In this document: in pieces, positions 10,501 through 21,276 of the stretch
Numbering within the stretch: position 1 is the stretch's first letter
How the letters are laid out: each line of letters begins with the position of its first letter
Assembly: GCA_949987565.1 (NCBI GenBank)
Contig: OX465113.1
Location: 10,476,555 to 10,540,554, forward strand
From: Luidia sarsii
Taxonomy: Eukaryota > Echinodermata > Asteroidea > Paxillosida > Luidiidae
Length of the DNA: 64,000 bases
Direction of reading: 5' to 3'
Made by a program: the position numbers and the translations under genes
Notes under the pieces: generated by a model
Told to the model about the DNA's origin: nothing
Databases searched by the model: none
What the model saw: the letters and a program-made list of their open reading frames with translations, nothing else

Positions 10501-13403
10501 AAGGTGCACCTCTCTTAGGTTTGCCCGCAGCATGCAAACCCCTCAATTGCCCAATCAATTGCTCAATGAATGAGTTCTGGTACATTGTGGATGCACTATG
10601 TTGAGGTTCCATGGGTCACGGATTGGATAGGGACTGAGTCTGAAGCACTGTAATATGTAACATGTGCAAGGAAACGTCCTAAACACAGCCCTTTGCAAAT
10701 GCTAAGGTGCTATTGTTTCAGTGTACGAGTGTATTTTTGTCACAAATGGTTTTGGAGACAAACACCATAAGTGGTCCATTCAGTGTGAGGTGGGTCGCTG
10801 GGGGGGGGGGGAAGCACCGCGGCCTCACCCTGACTTCCTCGTTCCACTCTCTCTTGGCGGCGTCTCGCAGTTTCTTGTTGTCCTTCTCCATCAGGCGCGC
10901 CACCCTCCGGTTGGGCGCCTCCCTGGTGTCGTACGCCTCCAGCCAGACGAAGGAGCGCGAGGTGCTGTAGCTCTGCCAGTAGGCGTAGAACGGCCGCACC
11001 ACCTCCTCGTGGCCACTGTCCGAGGCGCCAAAGACGGGGATGGCAAAGTCCTCCTCCGCGTCCGTCATGAACCGCAGGTCCTCCTCGACGATCCGGTCAA
11101 ACGCCTCGCTGTACACCGTGTAGAAACCCTTGGGGAAAAACGGACGGCAAGTTTGGGTGCGAGATCTTGACCATCATCGCGACTCTGCTGGCATTGAAAT
11201 GCCTGGCTCTCCAAATTTGGAGAAGATTGAATCCAATTTCATGGAAGACAAATTACTGGAATCGATTCCAAACTGATATTACTGCAGAATAATCATTGGT
11301 CATTTCTAAAATGGCATAGCCAATGAGGTCGTCCCATAGCCAATGAGGTTGTCCCATATACTATGAGGTTGTCCCATATACTATTAGGTTGTCCCATATA
11401 CTATGGGGTTGTCCCATAGTCAATGAGGTTGTCCAATATACTATGAGGTTGTCCCATAGCCTATGAGTTTGTCATATAGACTATGAGATCGTCATATAGA
11501 CTATGAGGTTGTCCCATAGACTGTGAGGCTGTCCCATAGCCAATGAGGTTGTCCCATAGCCAATGAGGTTGTCCCATATACTATCAGGTTGTCCCACAGC
11601 CAATGAGGTTGTCCAATAGCCAATGAGGTTGTCCCATAGCCAATGAGGTTGTCCCATATACTATGAGGTTGTCCCATAGCCAATGAAGTTGTCCCATAGA
11701 CTGTGAGGCTGTCCCATAGCCTATGAGGTTGTCCCATAGACTGTGAGGCTATCCCATAGACTATGAGGTTGTCCCATAGCCTATGAGGTTGTCCCATAGA
11801 TTGTGAGGTTGTCCCATAGACTGTGAGGCTGTCCCATAGACTGTGAGGCTGTCCCATAGCCTATGAGGTTGTCCCATAGACTGTGAGGTTGTCCCTTAGA
11901 CAGTGACATTGTCCCATAGCCTATGAGGTTATACCATATACTATGAGGTTGTCCCATAGACTGTGAGGTTAACCCATGGTTAAAAAAAACGTGGGGTTAT
12001 CCCCCAACCTCAACCCACTCCTAAATCCACTTTTAATCTGACCCACTTCAATCTATGTTCCACAAACCTTGGCATCGTCACCAAAGCCTGAGTAAGCTGA
12101 CGCTGTGAAGTACTGCATCAAGTTGATGGTGCCCCCTTCATAGTCCTCTCCATAGCCTGTCGCAAAACAAGTGAAAATCTTTTCAGAAGAAAAGCACTCC
12201 ATTACCGGTATATTACAGCCAACCAATATGTAGATGAAATTGAACAATTGGCCAAGAAAACTTTCACTGGAATGGGACTTGAACCCGAGAACTCTGGATT
12301 AACGTGCCAGTTATGCCAGTGGTCTTCCATCTGAGATTTTAAGCCCTTAAATGGTGGCCTTCACAAATAGTCAACTACTATAGTCTATGCCGGGGTGGAG
12401 GCGCCAGTCAGAAGAACTGATACATTAATGCAGGGGTCTCGGGCTCAAGTCCCGGTCCAGTCAAAGTTTTCTTGGCCAAAAGTTCCCAGTGCCACTCTTT
12501 GACTGACAGCAGGCAATGATGGCTTCTGACTGGAGGAGGGGGCTTGCCATAGCATCCAATGAGGCCGAGTTCGAGCTCAACTTGGGAGTGAACACGCAAC
12601 AGTGTTAGTCTTTCCACAAGGATTTTCCAGTGTCGAGCCTCCACCATCGTTACCTTTTAGGATGGCCTCCCTGTGCTTGTCGTACCAGGCGCGCTCCTGG
12701 GGGTCACTTAGTACTTCAAACGCTTTCTGGATCACGGCAAATTTCTCATTGCACTCCTCAATATTCTGTGGATTCTTGTCTGAAAATGAGCAAGCGAGGA
12801 ACAAAAAAGGAAAAAGATAAATCAATACAAGCGTTGTAAACTGCTGACCGACTTGAATGACCAAACTGCAAATGTAAAAAATTTTGAGGGTCTATTTTGG
12901 ATCCTAGCATAATCAACCTTTGAGAAAGGTCCTGCTAGGTTCAAAGCATCACGCCCTCTACATTTTTTTGCCAATTATTGCTGCCGACCCTAATCACAGG
13001 AATCATTGCAAACTTTGCCTTTGAGAAAGGTCCTGCTAGGATCGAAACGTCAGGCCCTCTAACTTTCGAGATTTACTCTAAGACTCTAGTAAGGTCCAAT
13101 ACCATTTTTTTTCATAGCAATGTTTAATTCTTGTTTTCTTTCTCATAAACAGGTATTGTATTTACATGGTACATTACAATATGAAATTTCTACCAATGTT
13201 ATAAATTTTGTTTCAAGTTTCATGGGGCGCGGGGGGGAGGTTCAGGAGGAAGTTTTCCCGAGAGTGTCTGATAATTTCTTAATTTTTGTTTTACCAGGGT
13301 GCCATTTGAGGGCAAGTTTCCGGTAGGCTTTCTTCAAGACTCCATCTTCAGCATCTCTGTCCACACCCAGCACCTCATAATGGCATATCATCTGGCCTGT
13401 CAT
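4542..13403 (-). CDS. DNAJC21: DNAJC21: J-domain co-chaperone for 60S ribosome maturation, complete (11 exons)
   Basis: Coding exons in transcript order are 13403-13295, 12779-12654, 12156-12068, 11128-10829, 9736-9686, 8921-8842, 8178-8057, 7287-7203, 6761-6525, 5802-5451 and 4727-4542. All have GT-AG borders and consistent phases, and total 1737 nt (578 codons plus TAA). The start is chosen because an in-frame TAG lies upstream of ATG 13403-13401. Residues 5-70 are a J domain with the HPD motif at 35-37, its D formed across the exon 1/2 junction. Exon 4 carries the PFYAYWQS block and exon 5 the [11 protein letters not shown] block. Two U1-type C2H2 zinc fingers follow at C309/C312/H325/H331 and C528/C531/H544/H550, and acidic and lysine-rich tracts fill the C-terminal half. 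This matches vertebrate DNAJC21 (yeast Jjj1), which with Hsp70 recycles biogenesis factors from cytoplasmic pre-60S particles; the function is inferred from the family. Confidence 0.93.
4848..5035 (-). mobile_element. MITE-F copy (CACAAAGCCTTACGATG family)
   Basis: A palindromic short element lies in the last intron of DNAJC21. Its ends read ATTTCACCAAACCCATCGTA and the complement of CACAAAGCCTTACGATG. Related copies lie at 25318-25475, 42930-43070, 43180-43450 and 56113-56250. Confidence 0.65.
5085..5190 (+). mobile_element. tRNA-like SINE fragment
   Basis: The stretch contains GGTTCGATTCCTG (B-box-like) about 50 bases after a weak A-box-like GGTTGAGGTG, and continues into GGGCAAAGCACTGAG, which resembles the SINE2 body. 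It is degenerate and lies in the last intron of DNAJC21. Confidence 0.4.
6652..6701 (-). repeat. 24-bp in-frame duplication in DNAJC21 exon 9
   Basis: A 24-bp unit containing GACGAGGTCTGCCTCTTCCT occurs twice in direct tandem. On the minus strand it encodes an acidic [12 protein letters not shown] unit twice. Confidence 0.8.
7616..7962 (+). mobile_element. MITE-D copy
   Basis: It begins AAAGCCCCTGAACGACATTG and ends AATGTTGTATTGGGGCCTTT, an imperfect inverted pair, with the conserved core AACATCGATGTCCACAGATT. It lies in a DNAJC21 intron. Other copies are at about 8445-8763, 25012-25994 (interrupted), 51213-51562 (inverted) and 60167-60447 (partial). Confidence 0.75.
8340..8445. repeat. Short tandem duplication next to MITE-D
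   Basis: A 58-60 bp pyrimidine-rich unit containing CCCCCTCTTCTCACTAATCC occurs twice. The same motif appears in reverse complement at 9960-10060, so it is a piece of a longer dispersed element. Confidence 0.65.
8445..8763 (+). mobile_element. MITE-D copy, left end truncated
   Basis: The family core AACATCGATGTCCACAGATT is present and the right end reads AATGCTGTATAGGGCCTTTA. The left terminus is replaced by the pyrimidine-rich duplication just upstream. Confidence 0.7.
8970..9216. mobile_element. MITE-A, apparently full length
   Basis: The inverted tips are GGGGCCAATTTCATAGAGCC and its complement GGCTCTATGAAATTGGGCCC about 245 bp apart, with subterminal repeats around CTTAAGC. It has no coding capacity and lies in a DNAJC21 intron. 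Confidence 0.75.
9273..9440 (+). mobile_element. SINE2, tRNA-Ser-like head
   Basis: GGTGGTCAAGTGGTAAAAG followed by CTGCACTAGAAAGCAGGAG resembles tRNA-Ser(AGA), whose anticodon loop reads CTAGAAA. The body (TTCAGCGGGCATCC, then GGGGCAAACCCTCGTTGAAT) is shared with copies near 41000-41156, 57595-57860, 55970-56100 and 60585-60750. Confidence 0.65.
9805..10150. mobile_element. Long member of the MITE-C family
   Basis: It starts with GTGGGCCTGACGTTTCGATC, then TAGCAGGACCTTTCTCAAAG and AGAGTGACAAGGAC, and continues into repeats of AGGGGGAAAGATCAAAGAGA. The short members elsewhere in the window keep only the first hairpin-forming part. Confidence 0.6.
11318..11967. repeat. 20-bp minisatellite
   Basis: About 32 tandem copies of a 20-bp unit of the type TGAGGTTGTCCCATAGCCAA fill the intron between DNAJC21 exons 3 and 4. 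The unit length is not a multiple of three, which creates a long spurious minus-strand reading frame (11501-11857) with no protein character. Confidence 0.9.
12236..12480. mobile_element. tRNA-Thr-like SINE, inverted fragments
   Basis: A minus-orientation copy (about 12250-12400) is followed by a plus fragment (about 12425-12475) sharing GGTCTCGGG and CAAGTCCCGGTCCAGTCAAA. They lie between DNAJC21 exons 2 and 3. Confidence 0.6.
12885..13075. mobile_element. Two MITE-C half elements
   Basis: TTTGAGAAAGGTCCTGCTAG occurs twice (about 12921 and 13019), each followed by a variant of GATCGAAACGTCAGGCCCTC, and is preceded by the complementary arm. They lie in DNAJC21 intron 1. Confidence 0.7.
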
Positions 13404-14100
13404 GATGGCACGCTCAGTGCCTGCTAACTCTAATTTCTAGGTTGGCTCTATATTCCTGGAAAGAGAATCACATTAGATCACACAACCTTTTTGACGTTCG
13501 CAATCTATTATGGGTAATTGGGTATAGATGACAAACTCGCCGTATTCTTATCGCACTACTCAGTCAAAGCCGAAGCACGTAACTCTGTGAATCGTTTAGG
13601 CAAGGGAAGGGTTGATTAGTTTACACAGTGGATTTGGTGGAATATATCATTATCAACGTAGAAAGACAAAACCTAAAACTAATCATGGAGGTAGAGGAGG
13701 GAACTTATCAAGCAAAAGGCACAGCATTTTCAATCAAACTGATTCAAAATATCCAATAAGCCTTTCCGACATTCACAAAGTGGCATTGGTATGCCTATAC
13801 TACTAATTACTACATGTATAGATGACTATGGAGGTCAATGAGATGACAAACTGGCCGTATTTTTATCGCACAGCTCTATGGCGAAGCACAAAAGTTCGTG
13901 AATTGTTTGTTTTGTCAAAAACCAGATCGTTCAGAGATGAAACTCAGACCAAATTTTCGTCTAGAATAGCAGCAACAAAATACCGGTATGTTTTTTTTTG
14001 TCGGAACCTTGTGTGGGTAGTTTTGGAGGAATTGGTGCAGTCAGCAGTGGAGATTCCCTTGTTGACTGGATGGCAAACTCAGCAGGATGAGGGTTACGGC

Positions 14101-14601
14101 TACCCCCAGAACTGTGGGGTTCTACGTCGTCCGCTGCTCTCCCGACCGGAACCCCACAGATAAAGTTGCTTTTTTCCCATAGGCTTCAGTCATAGGCAGC
14201 GCCGGAACTGGCAGTCTGGTCCCTTGTACGTCTTCGCAGCTAGCCGCTATACCGTACTACAGGCTGTAGTACAGGGGACCAGACTGCCAGTTACGGAGCT
14301 GCCGTTTGAATCTTGCAACCAAAGTTTACCAAACCGGGAGGTTTTCGCCCATTTTTGTGGGAAAATCGACACATTTTCGCCACATGGACAGTTGCACACA
14401 GGTGTGTGGTATGTAAACCACATTTGCTAGAAATCTTGGGCCAAATGAAGCAGTATTTTATGAGTTATTCCGAACCTGCTGATCCCTATGCCACAGCACT
14501 AGTGAACGTTACACAGAAGCCTATGGGAAAAAAAGCAGTTATCTGTGGGGTTCCGGTCGGGAGAGCAGCGGACGACGTAGAACCCCACAGTTCTGGGGGT
14601 A
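14101..14601. mobile_element. Foldback element, copy 1, with 9-bp flanking repeat
   Basis: The element begins TACCCCCAGAACTGTGGGGT and ends with its exact complement. A second internal inverted pair (about 14210-14310) surrounds ACTGGCAGTCTGGTCCC. The flanks GGTTACGGC (14092-14100) and GGTTACAGC (14602-14610) match at 8 of 9 bases, as expected of an aged 9-bp target duplication. No ORF of note is inside. A related copy is at 31220-31964. Confidence 0.75.
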
Positions 14602-14640
14602 GGTTACAGCATGGAGGGATTCCTCCATGGTTACGGCTAG

Positions 14641-14778
14641 TCCGAGTAACTTGGACACTACAACTCACCCTTTTTTATCGAACTTTGAAATTTTGAGATT
14701 CGGGTGACAGTCACCCGAATCTCAAAATTTCAAAATTCGATAAAAAAAGGGTGACTTGTCGGGTCCAAGTTACTCGGA
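14641..14778. repeat. Near-perfect 138-bp palindrome
   Basis: Arms of about 68 bp meet at CGGGTGACAGTCACCCG (14701-14717). The left arm starts TCCGAGTAACTTGGAC and the right arm ends GTCCAAGTTACTCGGA. Only a few mismatches separate the arms. Confidence 0.85.
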
Positions 14779-15218
14779 CCATGGAGGTTCCTACCTCCAT
14801 GCTCGGACTAGGTTACGGCATGGTTGCGCAACTTACGCCTGTTGTGTGTTACTGTTACGACTTACGGTTACCGCATGGAGGAACCGCAACTACATACATG
14901 TGACATGTGTAGGTTGTAAACTTGCACTTTTTGTAGCAATCGTTCATCCAAATGTTGCTGGAGAAACCGTGATTTCCATTCGTGTGAAGTTCCTCTGCTC
15001 GTAAGCTGTAGTCCTTATCGACCTGACTTACAATAGCTGATCACTCTACCAACACCTTCAAGTTCAAAATAATCCGAAAATTGTTCGGGCTAGCTGCATG
15101 CAGAAGCCAAACATGTGTATACAGTTGGTACCGGTGCACTGCACATGCAGCAGGGCAGATTTTGCTCTCGACAGAATGCCGCCCTCATCGGTGCGATTAA
15201 AACATGGATGGATAGGCT

Positions 15219-15312
15219 GGTTCCCGTCCCCCTACATGGTCTCCAGACGTCTCACGTCCTCCTACATTTCGGAGGACGTGAGACGTCTGGAGACCATGTA
15301 GGGGACGGGAAA
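15219..15312. repeat. Palindrome with 43-bp arms
   Basis: The arm beginning GGTTCCCGTCCCCCTACATG is repeated in inverse after a short TACATTTC spacer, ending CATGTAGGGGACGGGAAACC. It is immediately followed by a second, perfect palindrome. Confidence 0.85.
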
Positions 15313-15313
15313 C

Positions 15314-15355
15314 CACGGACGTGTATAAAAAACCGGTTTTTTATACACGTCCGTG
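15314..15355. repeat. Perfect 42-bp palindrome
   Basis: Two 21-bp arms (starting CACGGACGTGTATAAAAAAC) meet at ACCGGT with no spacer and no mismatch. Confidence 0.9.
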
Positions 15356-15404
15356 CGGGAAACAGCCTAATGGATGGACAGACTGTGACTCTTAGAGGGC
15401 GGGC

Positions 15405-16130
15405 TTTACCCAGGAGGGGTGCAAATAGGGTGCAGAACACTAAATAGAGCTCCCATTGAACACTGTAAAAAAACACTCACTTTCAAAGCCAATTATCCCA
15501 TGCCCAAAAGTCTCCCAGTTCTTGTAGCTATACTTGAAATTGTAGTTTGGACCTTCATCTCTCAGATTCTTTTAAATTTTAGTGCTCTTAGCCGATTAGA
15601 TTTTTTTTGCTAATTACCCCCAGAAAAAAACACCCCCAAAATGTGTAGCCGTCCATGCCGAATTTCTGCAAGGATTATGGGATGGACCCCTCCACTTCCA
15701 CAGCCAAATAGGGCCACATTTAAAGCCAGATATGGTCCAAATTACATACCAAATTGAAGAGTAAACCCCCAGGTTGTCTTAAGCTTCACTTGTTCTACGA
15801 TGTATAAGTTAATTAGCCTCCAAAGACACCTTATTAAAAAAAAGTTGTACACACACTTTATGATAATCAGCTCGGCGGAGCCATCTTGGATGATTTTGTG
15901 TGCTGCACCCAGAACACCAAATCAAGCACCCATAGAATGCAGCGCAAAAACCCTCACTTTCGAGGTGAAAAAATTCTACACCCACAAATTTCTCAGGGCT
16001 TTGTAACTATACCCAAAACTGTAGATGTGACCTTCATCTCTCAATTTCTTTCCAATTTTTACGTTTTTAGATGATTGGATTTTCGGCTAATTACTCACAG
16101 AAAAAAACACCCTCAAAATGCCTGCAAGGA
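15405..16130. repeat. Two diverged copies of a ~230-bp repeat
   Basis: The stretch from about 15425 to 15645 recurs at about 15890-16120. Both copies contain CACTCACTTTC or CCCTCACTTTC, then CTTCATCTCTCA, then CAGAAAAAAACACCC. It has no coding capacity. Confidence 0.6.
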
Positions 16131-16149
16131 TATAGTATTTCCTAGCAGG

Positions 16150-16400
16150 ATCTTGATCATAAACTTACGAGATTAGACCAATTAAATCACACAAAAAAAG
16201 AACAAAGAACTCGGCAATTAATCCTTGTTTACAATTTACATGAAGACTCCAAAATGGTCAATTATGAAATAATAAATATTATAGCATGTGAATATCATAG
16301 TCGTATTTGTAAGTAGTTTTTAAAATAGGTTCATTGCCAAAAAGCGGGGTTTTTTTTCTTTGAAAACTGACTCTTTTTATTGTCCCTGACACCTGCACAG
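16150..16400. repeat. Repeat shared with 29170-29440
   Basis: CAAAGAACTCGGCAATTAAT, TCCTTGTTT, ATGAAATAATA and TTCATTGCCAAAAA occur in the same order at 29178-29400. The two stretches are old copies of one element. Confidence 0.6.
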
Positions 16401-16582
16401 TCAAGGCCATTGTAGGTACTGTTTGGCTTGAGTGGGGTTTTATAGGACTAGAACGAAAAATATAAAATATAATCAGAATTAAGGGACCTACTAGTACTAC
16501 TAGTGGTGACTCACGGAATCAGATATCGAATGAATAGGCAAAAAATTATCTTAAACAAAGTCTAAAAATAAAGGAAAGGGAA

Positions 16583-18038
16583 CGGGCAGTCGAGCCCACG
16601 GTGCGGTCCTGCGAACTGGGCGGCCGAGCCCACGGTGCGGTCCTGCGAACCGGGCGGCCGAGTCCACGGTGCGGTCCTGCGAACCGGGCGGCCGAGCCCA
16701 CGGTGCGGTCCTGCGAACCGGGCAGCCGAGCCCACGGTGTGGTCCTGCGAACCGGGCGGCCGAGCCCACGGTGCGGTCCTGCGAACCGGGCAGCCGAGCC
16801 CACGGTGTGGTCCTGCGAACCATGCAGCCGAGCCCACGGTGCGGTCCTGCGAACCGGGCAGCCGAGCCCACGGTGCGGTCCTGCGAACCGGGCGGTCAAG
16901 CCCACGGTGCGGTCCTGCGAACCGGGCGGCCGAGCCCGCGGTGCGGTCCTGCGAACCGGGCTTCCGAGCCCGCGGTGCGGTCCTGCGAACCGGGCAGCCG
17001 AGCCCACGGTGTGGTCCTGCGAACCGGGCGGCCGAGCCCACGGTGCGGTCCTGCGAACCGGGCAGCCGAGCCCACGGTGTGGTCCTGCGAACCATGCGGC
17101 CGAGCCCACGGTGCGGTCCTGCGAACCGGGCAGCCGAGCCCACGGTGCGGTCCTGCGTACCGGGCGGTCAAGCCCACGGTGCGGTCCTGCGAGGTGGGCG
17201 GTCAAGCCCACGGTGCGGTCCTGCGAACCGGGCGGCCGAGCCCGCGGTGCGGTCCTGCGAGGTGGGCGGTCAAGCCCACGGTGCGGTCCTGCGAACCGGG
17301 CGGCCAAGCCCACGGTGCGGTCCTGCGAGGTGGGCGGTCAAGCCCACGGTGCGGTCCTGCGAAGCGGGCGGCCGAGCCCGCGGTGCGGTCCTGCGAACCG
17401 GGCGGCCGAGCCCGCGGTGCGGTCCTGCGAACCGGGCGGCCGAGCCCACGGTGCGGTCCTGCGAACCATGCGGCCGAGCCCGCGGTGCGGTCCTGCGAAC
17501 CGGGCGGCCGAGCCCGCGGTGCGGTCCTGCGAACCGGGCGGTCAAGCCCACGGTGCGGTCCTGCGAACCGGGCGGCCGAGCCCGCGGTGCGGTCCTGCGA
17601 ACCGGGCGTCCGAGCCCGCGGTGCGGTCCTGCGAACCGGGCGGCCGAGCCCACGGTGCGGTCCTGCGAACCGGGCGGTCAAGCCCACGGTGCGGTCCTGC
17701 GAAGTGGGCGGCCGAGCCCGCGGTGCGGTCACCTGCGAACCGGGCAGCCGAGCACGCGGTGCGGTCCTGCGTACCGGGCGGCCGAGCCCACGGTGCGGTC
17801 CTGCGAACCGGGCGGTCAAGCCCACGGTGCGGTCCTGCGAACCGGGCGGCCGAGCCCACGGTGCGGTCCTGCGTACCGGGCGGCCGAGCCCACGGTGCGG
17901 TCCTGCGAAGTGGGCGGTCAAGCCCACGGTGCGGTCCTGCGAACCGGGCAGCCGAGCACGCGGTGCAGTCCTGCGAAGTGGGCGGTCAAGCCCACGTACG
18001 GTGCGGTCTTGCGAACCAGGCGGCCGAGCCCACGGTGG
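16583..18038. repeat. 34-bp GC-rich minisatellite, ~43 copies
   Basis: The consensus unit includes GCGGTCCTGCGAACCGGGCG followed by GCCGAGCCCACGGT. Copies vary at a few positions (GGCGGCC/GGCAGCC/GGCGGTC; CCCACGG/CCCGCGG). The period is not a multiple of three and the unit lacks stops, so all frames on both strands stay open for hundreds of codons. I therefore read the 485-564-codon frames here as arithmetic artefacts, not genes. The array ends exactly where the long-inverted-repeat element at 18039 begins. Confidence 0.92.
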
Positions 18039-19979
18039 TATGGAATTCCATCTCTGCCAAGTTACGCGGCGCATGTTTCGCATTTATACCCGGATCTCCC
18101 AAACATGCGCCGTCCACGGCGCATAGTCGCGTCGTGCCGTCGCATAGTCGCGACGTGCCGTCGCGTCGTGCCGTCGCCCCTTTTTGCACTGTGTGTATAG
18201 GGCCGTTTCGGCGTCGCGTCGTGCCGTCGCATAGTCGCGTCGTCGCATTTTGTTTTTCAGGGTCTCTAGCCGTTTACGCCGTCGACGGCGCATAGTCGCG
18301 TCGTGCCGTCGCATCGTCGCATCGTCGCATTGTCGCATCGTCGCATTTTGATAAAGGTCATTCTTTATTTTCGCCGAGTGAGGGCGCTCAAGCTACACAA
18401 AGCTACACAAATATTCACCATGTTTCACTATGTTTTTAGTGTCCTTTTTTGAGAGATGCAGAAAAAATGATCCATTGCATGTTGGCAGGAAGGAATGGGT
18501 CAAACACTGTCTATTATCAATTACATTTACTGGGCGGTCTTATGTTTTGGAAAAGGACTGTTTTTAAAACATTTTCTCAATAAAATACCTGCAACGAACA
18601 CCATGCCGAATCATCAAAATGCCACAGATTTCAGGATAGGTGTAACCTGCTGCAAAATAATGGCAGATGAGCTCATCACACCCTGGCGATTTCATTAAGT
18701 GAATAACTCAAGCAGTGAAATTGTAGCATTCAACACGAGGTCAAAGTGAAATATTATATCACTTGCTCTAAATGTACCCATAATATGTTTATGTTCTTAC
18801 AAAAAACGCCTTTTTTTATTAAACCCACATAATTATGTTTTAAGCATTATGGAATAATGATATTTAAACAATAAAAAAATTCTGAAAAGTGAAAACTTAT
18901 TTTCTTTGGGTAGGTTTAACTACCATAATATGAAATTATAGGTCATGCAGAAATTATGTGTTCATCAAAATGCAATGTATTATGTTAATCAATACTATTA
19001 CAGCTATAGACAGGGGAGCAGGATTAAATTTAGATCAGGAAATTGAAGTAGGGTGAACCGTGTTCAATCATTGGTAAATCAACAGTTTGTGGTATCTTTC
19101 TATCTTCATTTAGTCTGAGTAACCACTTAATTGTATACAAAAATGAAGCGGCTTTATTATTTAGTATTTAATTTTGGTAGTGGTTTATACATGGAGGTAA
19201 AAACGGGGTGGGGGGGTAGAAGCTACCGCCCAACTCTTTCGAATTGCAATAATTATAATGTTCTGCAAGTAGGCCTAATTATTAAATATTAGGTCAGCAC
19301 TGGCAGTAGCTGGTGCAATTCAAAAGGATACTATCTTCTTGGCAGCGCAGAGAGGGATCCAGCAAGGTGTAATTTGAAAACGTACGCCTATTCATGTTTT
19401 TGATAATTTTCCAACAACCTGAAGTAACAAACTTTGTACTTATGCGCTCTCACTCGGCGAAAATAAAGACAGACCTTTATCAAAATGCGACGATGCGACG
19501 ATGCGACGATGCGACGATGCGATGATGCGACGATGCGACAATGCGACGCAACTATGCGACGATGCGACGGCACGACGCGACTATGCGACGGCACGACGCG
19601 ACTATGCGCCGTCGACGGCGTAAACGGCTAGAGACCCTGAAAAACAAAATGCGACGATGCGACGGCACGACGCGACTATGCGACGGCACGACGCGACTAT
19701 GCGACGGCCCTATACACACAGTGCAAAAAGGGGCGACGACACGACGCGACGGCACGACGCGACTATGCGACGGCACGACGCGACTATGCGACGGCACGAC
19801 GCGACGCCGAAACGGCCCTATACACACAGTGCAAAAAGGGGCGACGGCACGACGCGACGGCACGACGCGACTATGCGTCGGCACGACGCGACTATGCGCC
19901 GTGGACGGCGCATGTTTGAGAGATCCGGGTATAAATGCGAAACATGCGCCGCGTAACTTGGCAGAGATGGAATTCCATA
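18039..19979. mobile_element. 1.94-kb long-inverted-repeat element with exact 6-bp target duplication
   Basis: The left tip TATGGAATTCCATCTCTGCC recurs inverted at the right end. The arms (about 18039-18392 and 19443-19979) continue with GTTACGCGGCGCATGTTT and then 21-bp minisatellite units of the type CGACGGCACGACGCGACTAT, closing at CTCACTCGGCGAAAATAAAG. The centre is AT-rich with no substantial ORF. CGGTGG sits immediately outside both ends (18033-18038 and 19980-19985), an exact 6-bp direct repeat. It is a non-autonomous DNA transposon by structure. Confidence 0.8.
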
Positions 19980-20855
19980 CGGTGGTGCATCGTGCGCACA
20001 AAAAGACAGAAACCTCTCACGCATGACATGCCGTGTGCTTGGAGAAAAAATCATGCATTGACAAAAAAAAAAACCATCCTGCGACCGCAGAACGAAAGCG
20101 CCCGCACGGCAGTCACAAAAAAAATCAACCAAAAAACAAGGTCACTACACCCATTGAAGTAGGACCTGATCCATGCTACACCATAATTTCCATTGAACGA
20201 TCGACAGGCAGCTCGCAGACGTATCGATCGAACAACTGGATTGTATGATCATAACAGCTAGTGATCGATCAGGAAAAGCTATCAAAGTATTTTGCACTCG
20301 AACCAAACTAGTGTATGTGGCACTGATTCTAGCAAAACACGTCTTCTATAATTATAATTACAGCTTCGCAAGTTCCAACCAGCGTTGTGGCGTTAGCTCC
20401 ATGGTGCGGACACCATGCCAAACTCTAGGTAAGTGTGTGTGCATTATGACATGTACTGTACCTGTACATATATGTACATGTACATGTACAATAATGTGCG
20501 TATACGCTGTGCTTGTCTCCCCTCACTTCCTCTCCTTGCATTTAGAGTCAACCCTTTCCTGAGATTTGGGGTTCGTAATTTGCTTGTTTGTATTATCCCA
20601 ACGCAGTCACATCTTGCCTTAAACTTCCTGGTACGATCGATATGTCAGGCCATGGAGGAAGGATATTTCCTTTCTCCATGGTCAGACACTCAATCATGCA
20701 CGAACACTATTTTGTAAACTTTCATAATATTATTGGCATGGAATCTTGTTGGCTTCGTGGTTGAACGAGATTGGTTTTTTCTCCCGACTGTCGCGCTCCG
20801 CTAGGTTTCTTTTTATAGTTTTCCCAATGCCAGACGTACATCATTGTTATGCATG

Positions 20856-21208
20856 TCGCAGTGACTATTGTTATATACCGGGTACGGCAGCCATAACGCA
20901 ACTTCAATTTTTCTATAGTTATGGCACTGCAACTGTTCAAGCGCGAGGAACGATTTTGTTGCAAGGGGTATTAAACCCCACATGCACAGGCAGCGCCGCC
21001 TCAAGCTCGGTACAGGCACAAGAAACATGACAAATTCTCGGGCTGTAGGCACATAATTTGCTTGTCTTGAAGCAATATCCCTGTCATCGCGCTTCCAAAG
21101 TACAGTCAGTGTACACGTTCGATCTGGCTTGTCCTTGCGCAGTTGCAGTGCCGTAACTATAGAAAATGGAAGTTGCGTTACGGCTGCCGTAACAATAGCC
21201 AATGCGTA
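20856..21208. mobile_element. MITE of the ACGCAGTGGCTGTTGTTACGG family, diverged copy
   Basis: The right end CTGCCGTAACAATAGCCAATGCG matches in inverse the left end TCGCAGTGACTATTGTTATA...TACGGCAG. CTATAGTTATGGCACTGCAA and its complement form an inner inverted pair. Better copies are at 29937-30120 and 32143-32328. Confidence 0.55.
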
Positions 21209-21212
21209 AACA

Positions 21213-21240
21213 TATATCCTCCTGTTACCGGTTTTCGACG

Positions 21241-21276
<36 letters not shown>

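Noticed and set aside
11501..11857. 118-codon minus-strand frame of repeated [13 protein letters not shown] units
   Set aside because: It is a 20-bp minisatellite inside a DNAJC21 intron.
16583..18038. Possible CRISPR-like array
   Set aside because: The repeats are contiguous with no unique spacers and the genome is eukaryotic; the same holds for the other tandem arrays.
16601..18295. 564-codon plus-strand reading frame and several similar frames on both strands
   Set aside because: All come from a stop-free 34-bp tandem repeat whose period is not a multiple of three; no splice, start or protein-family support.
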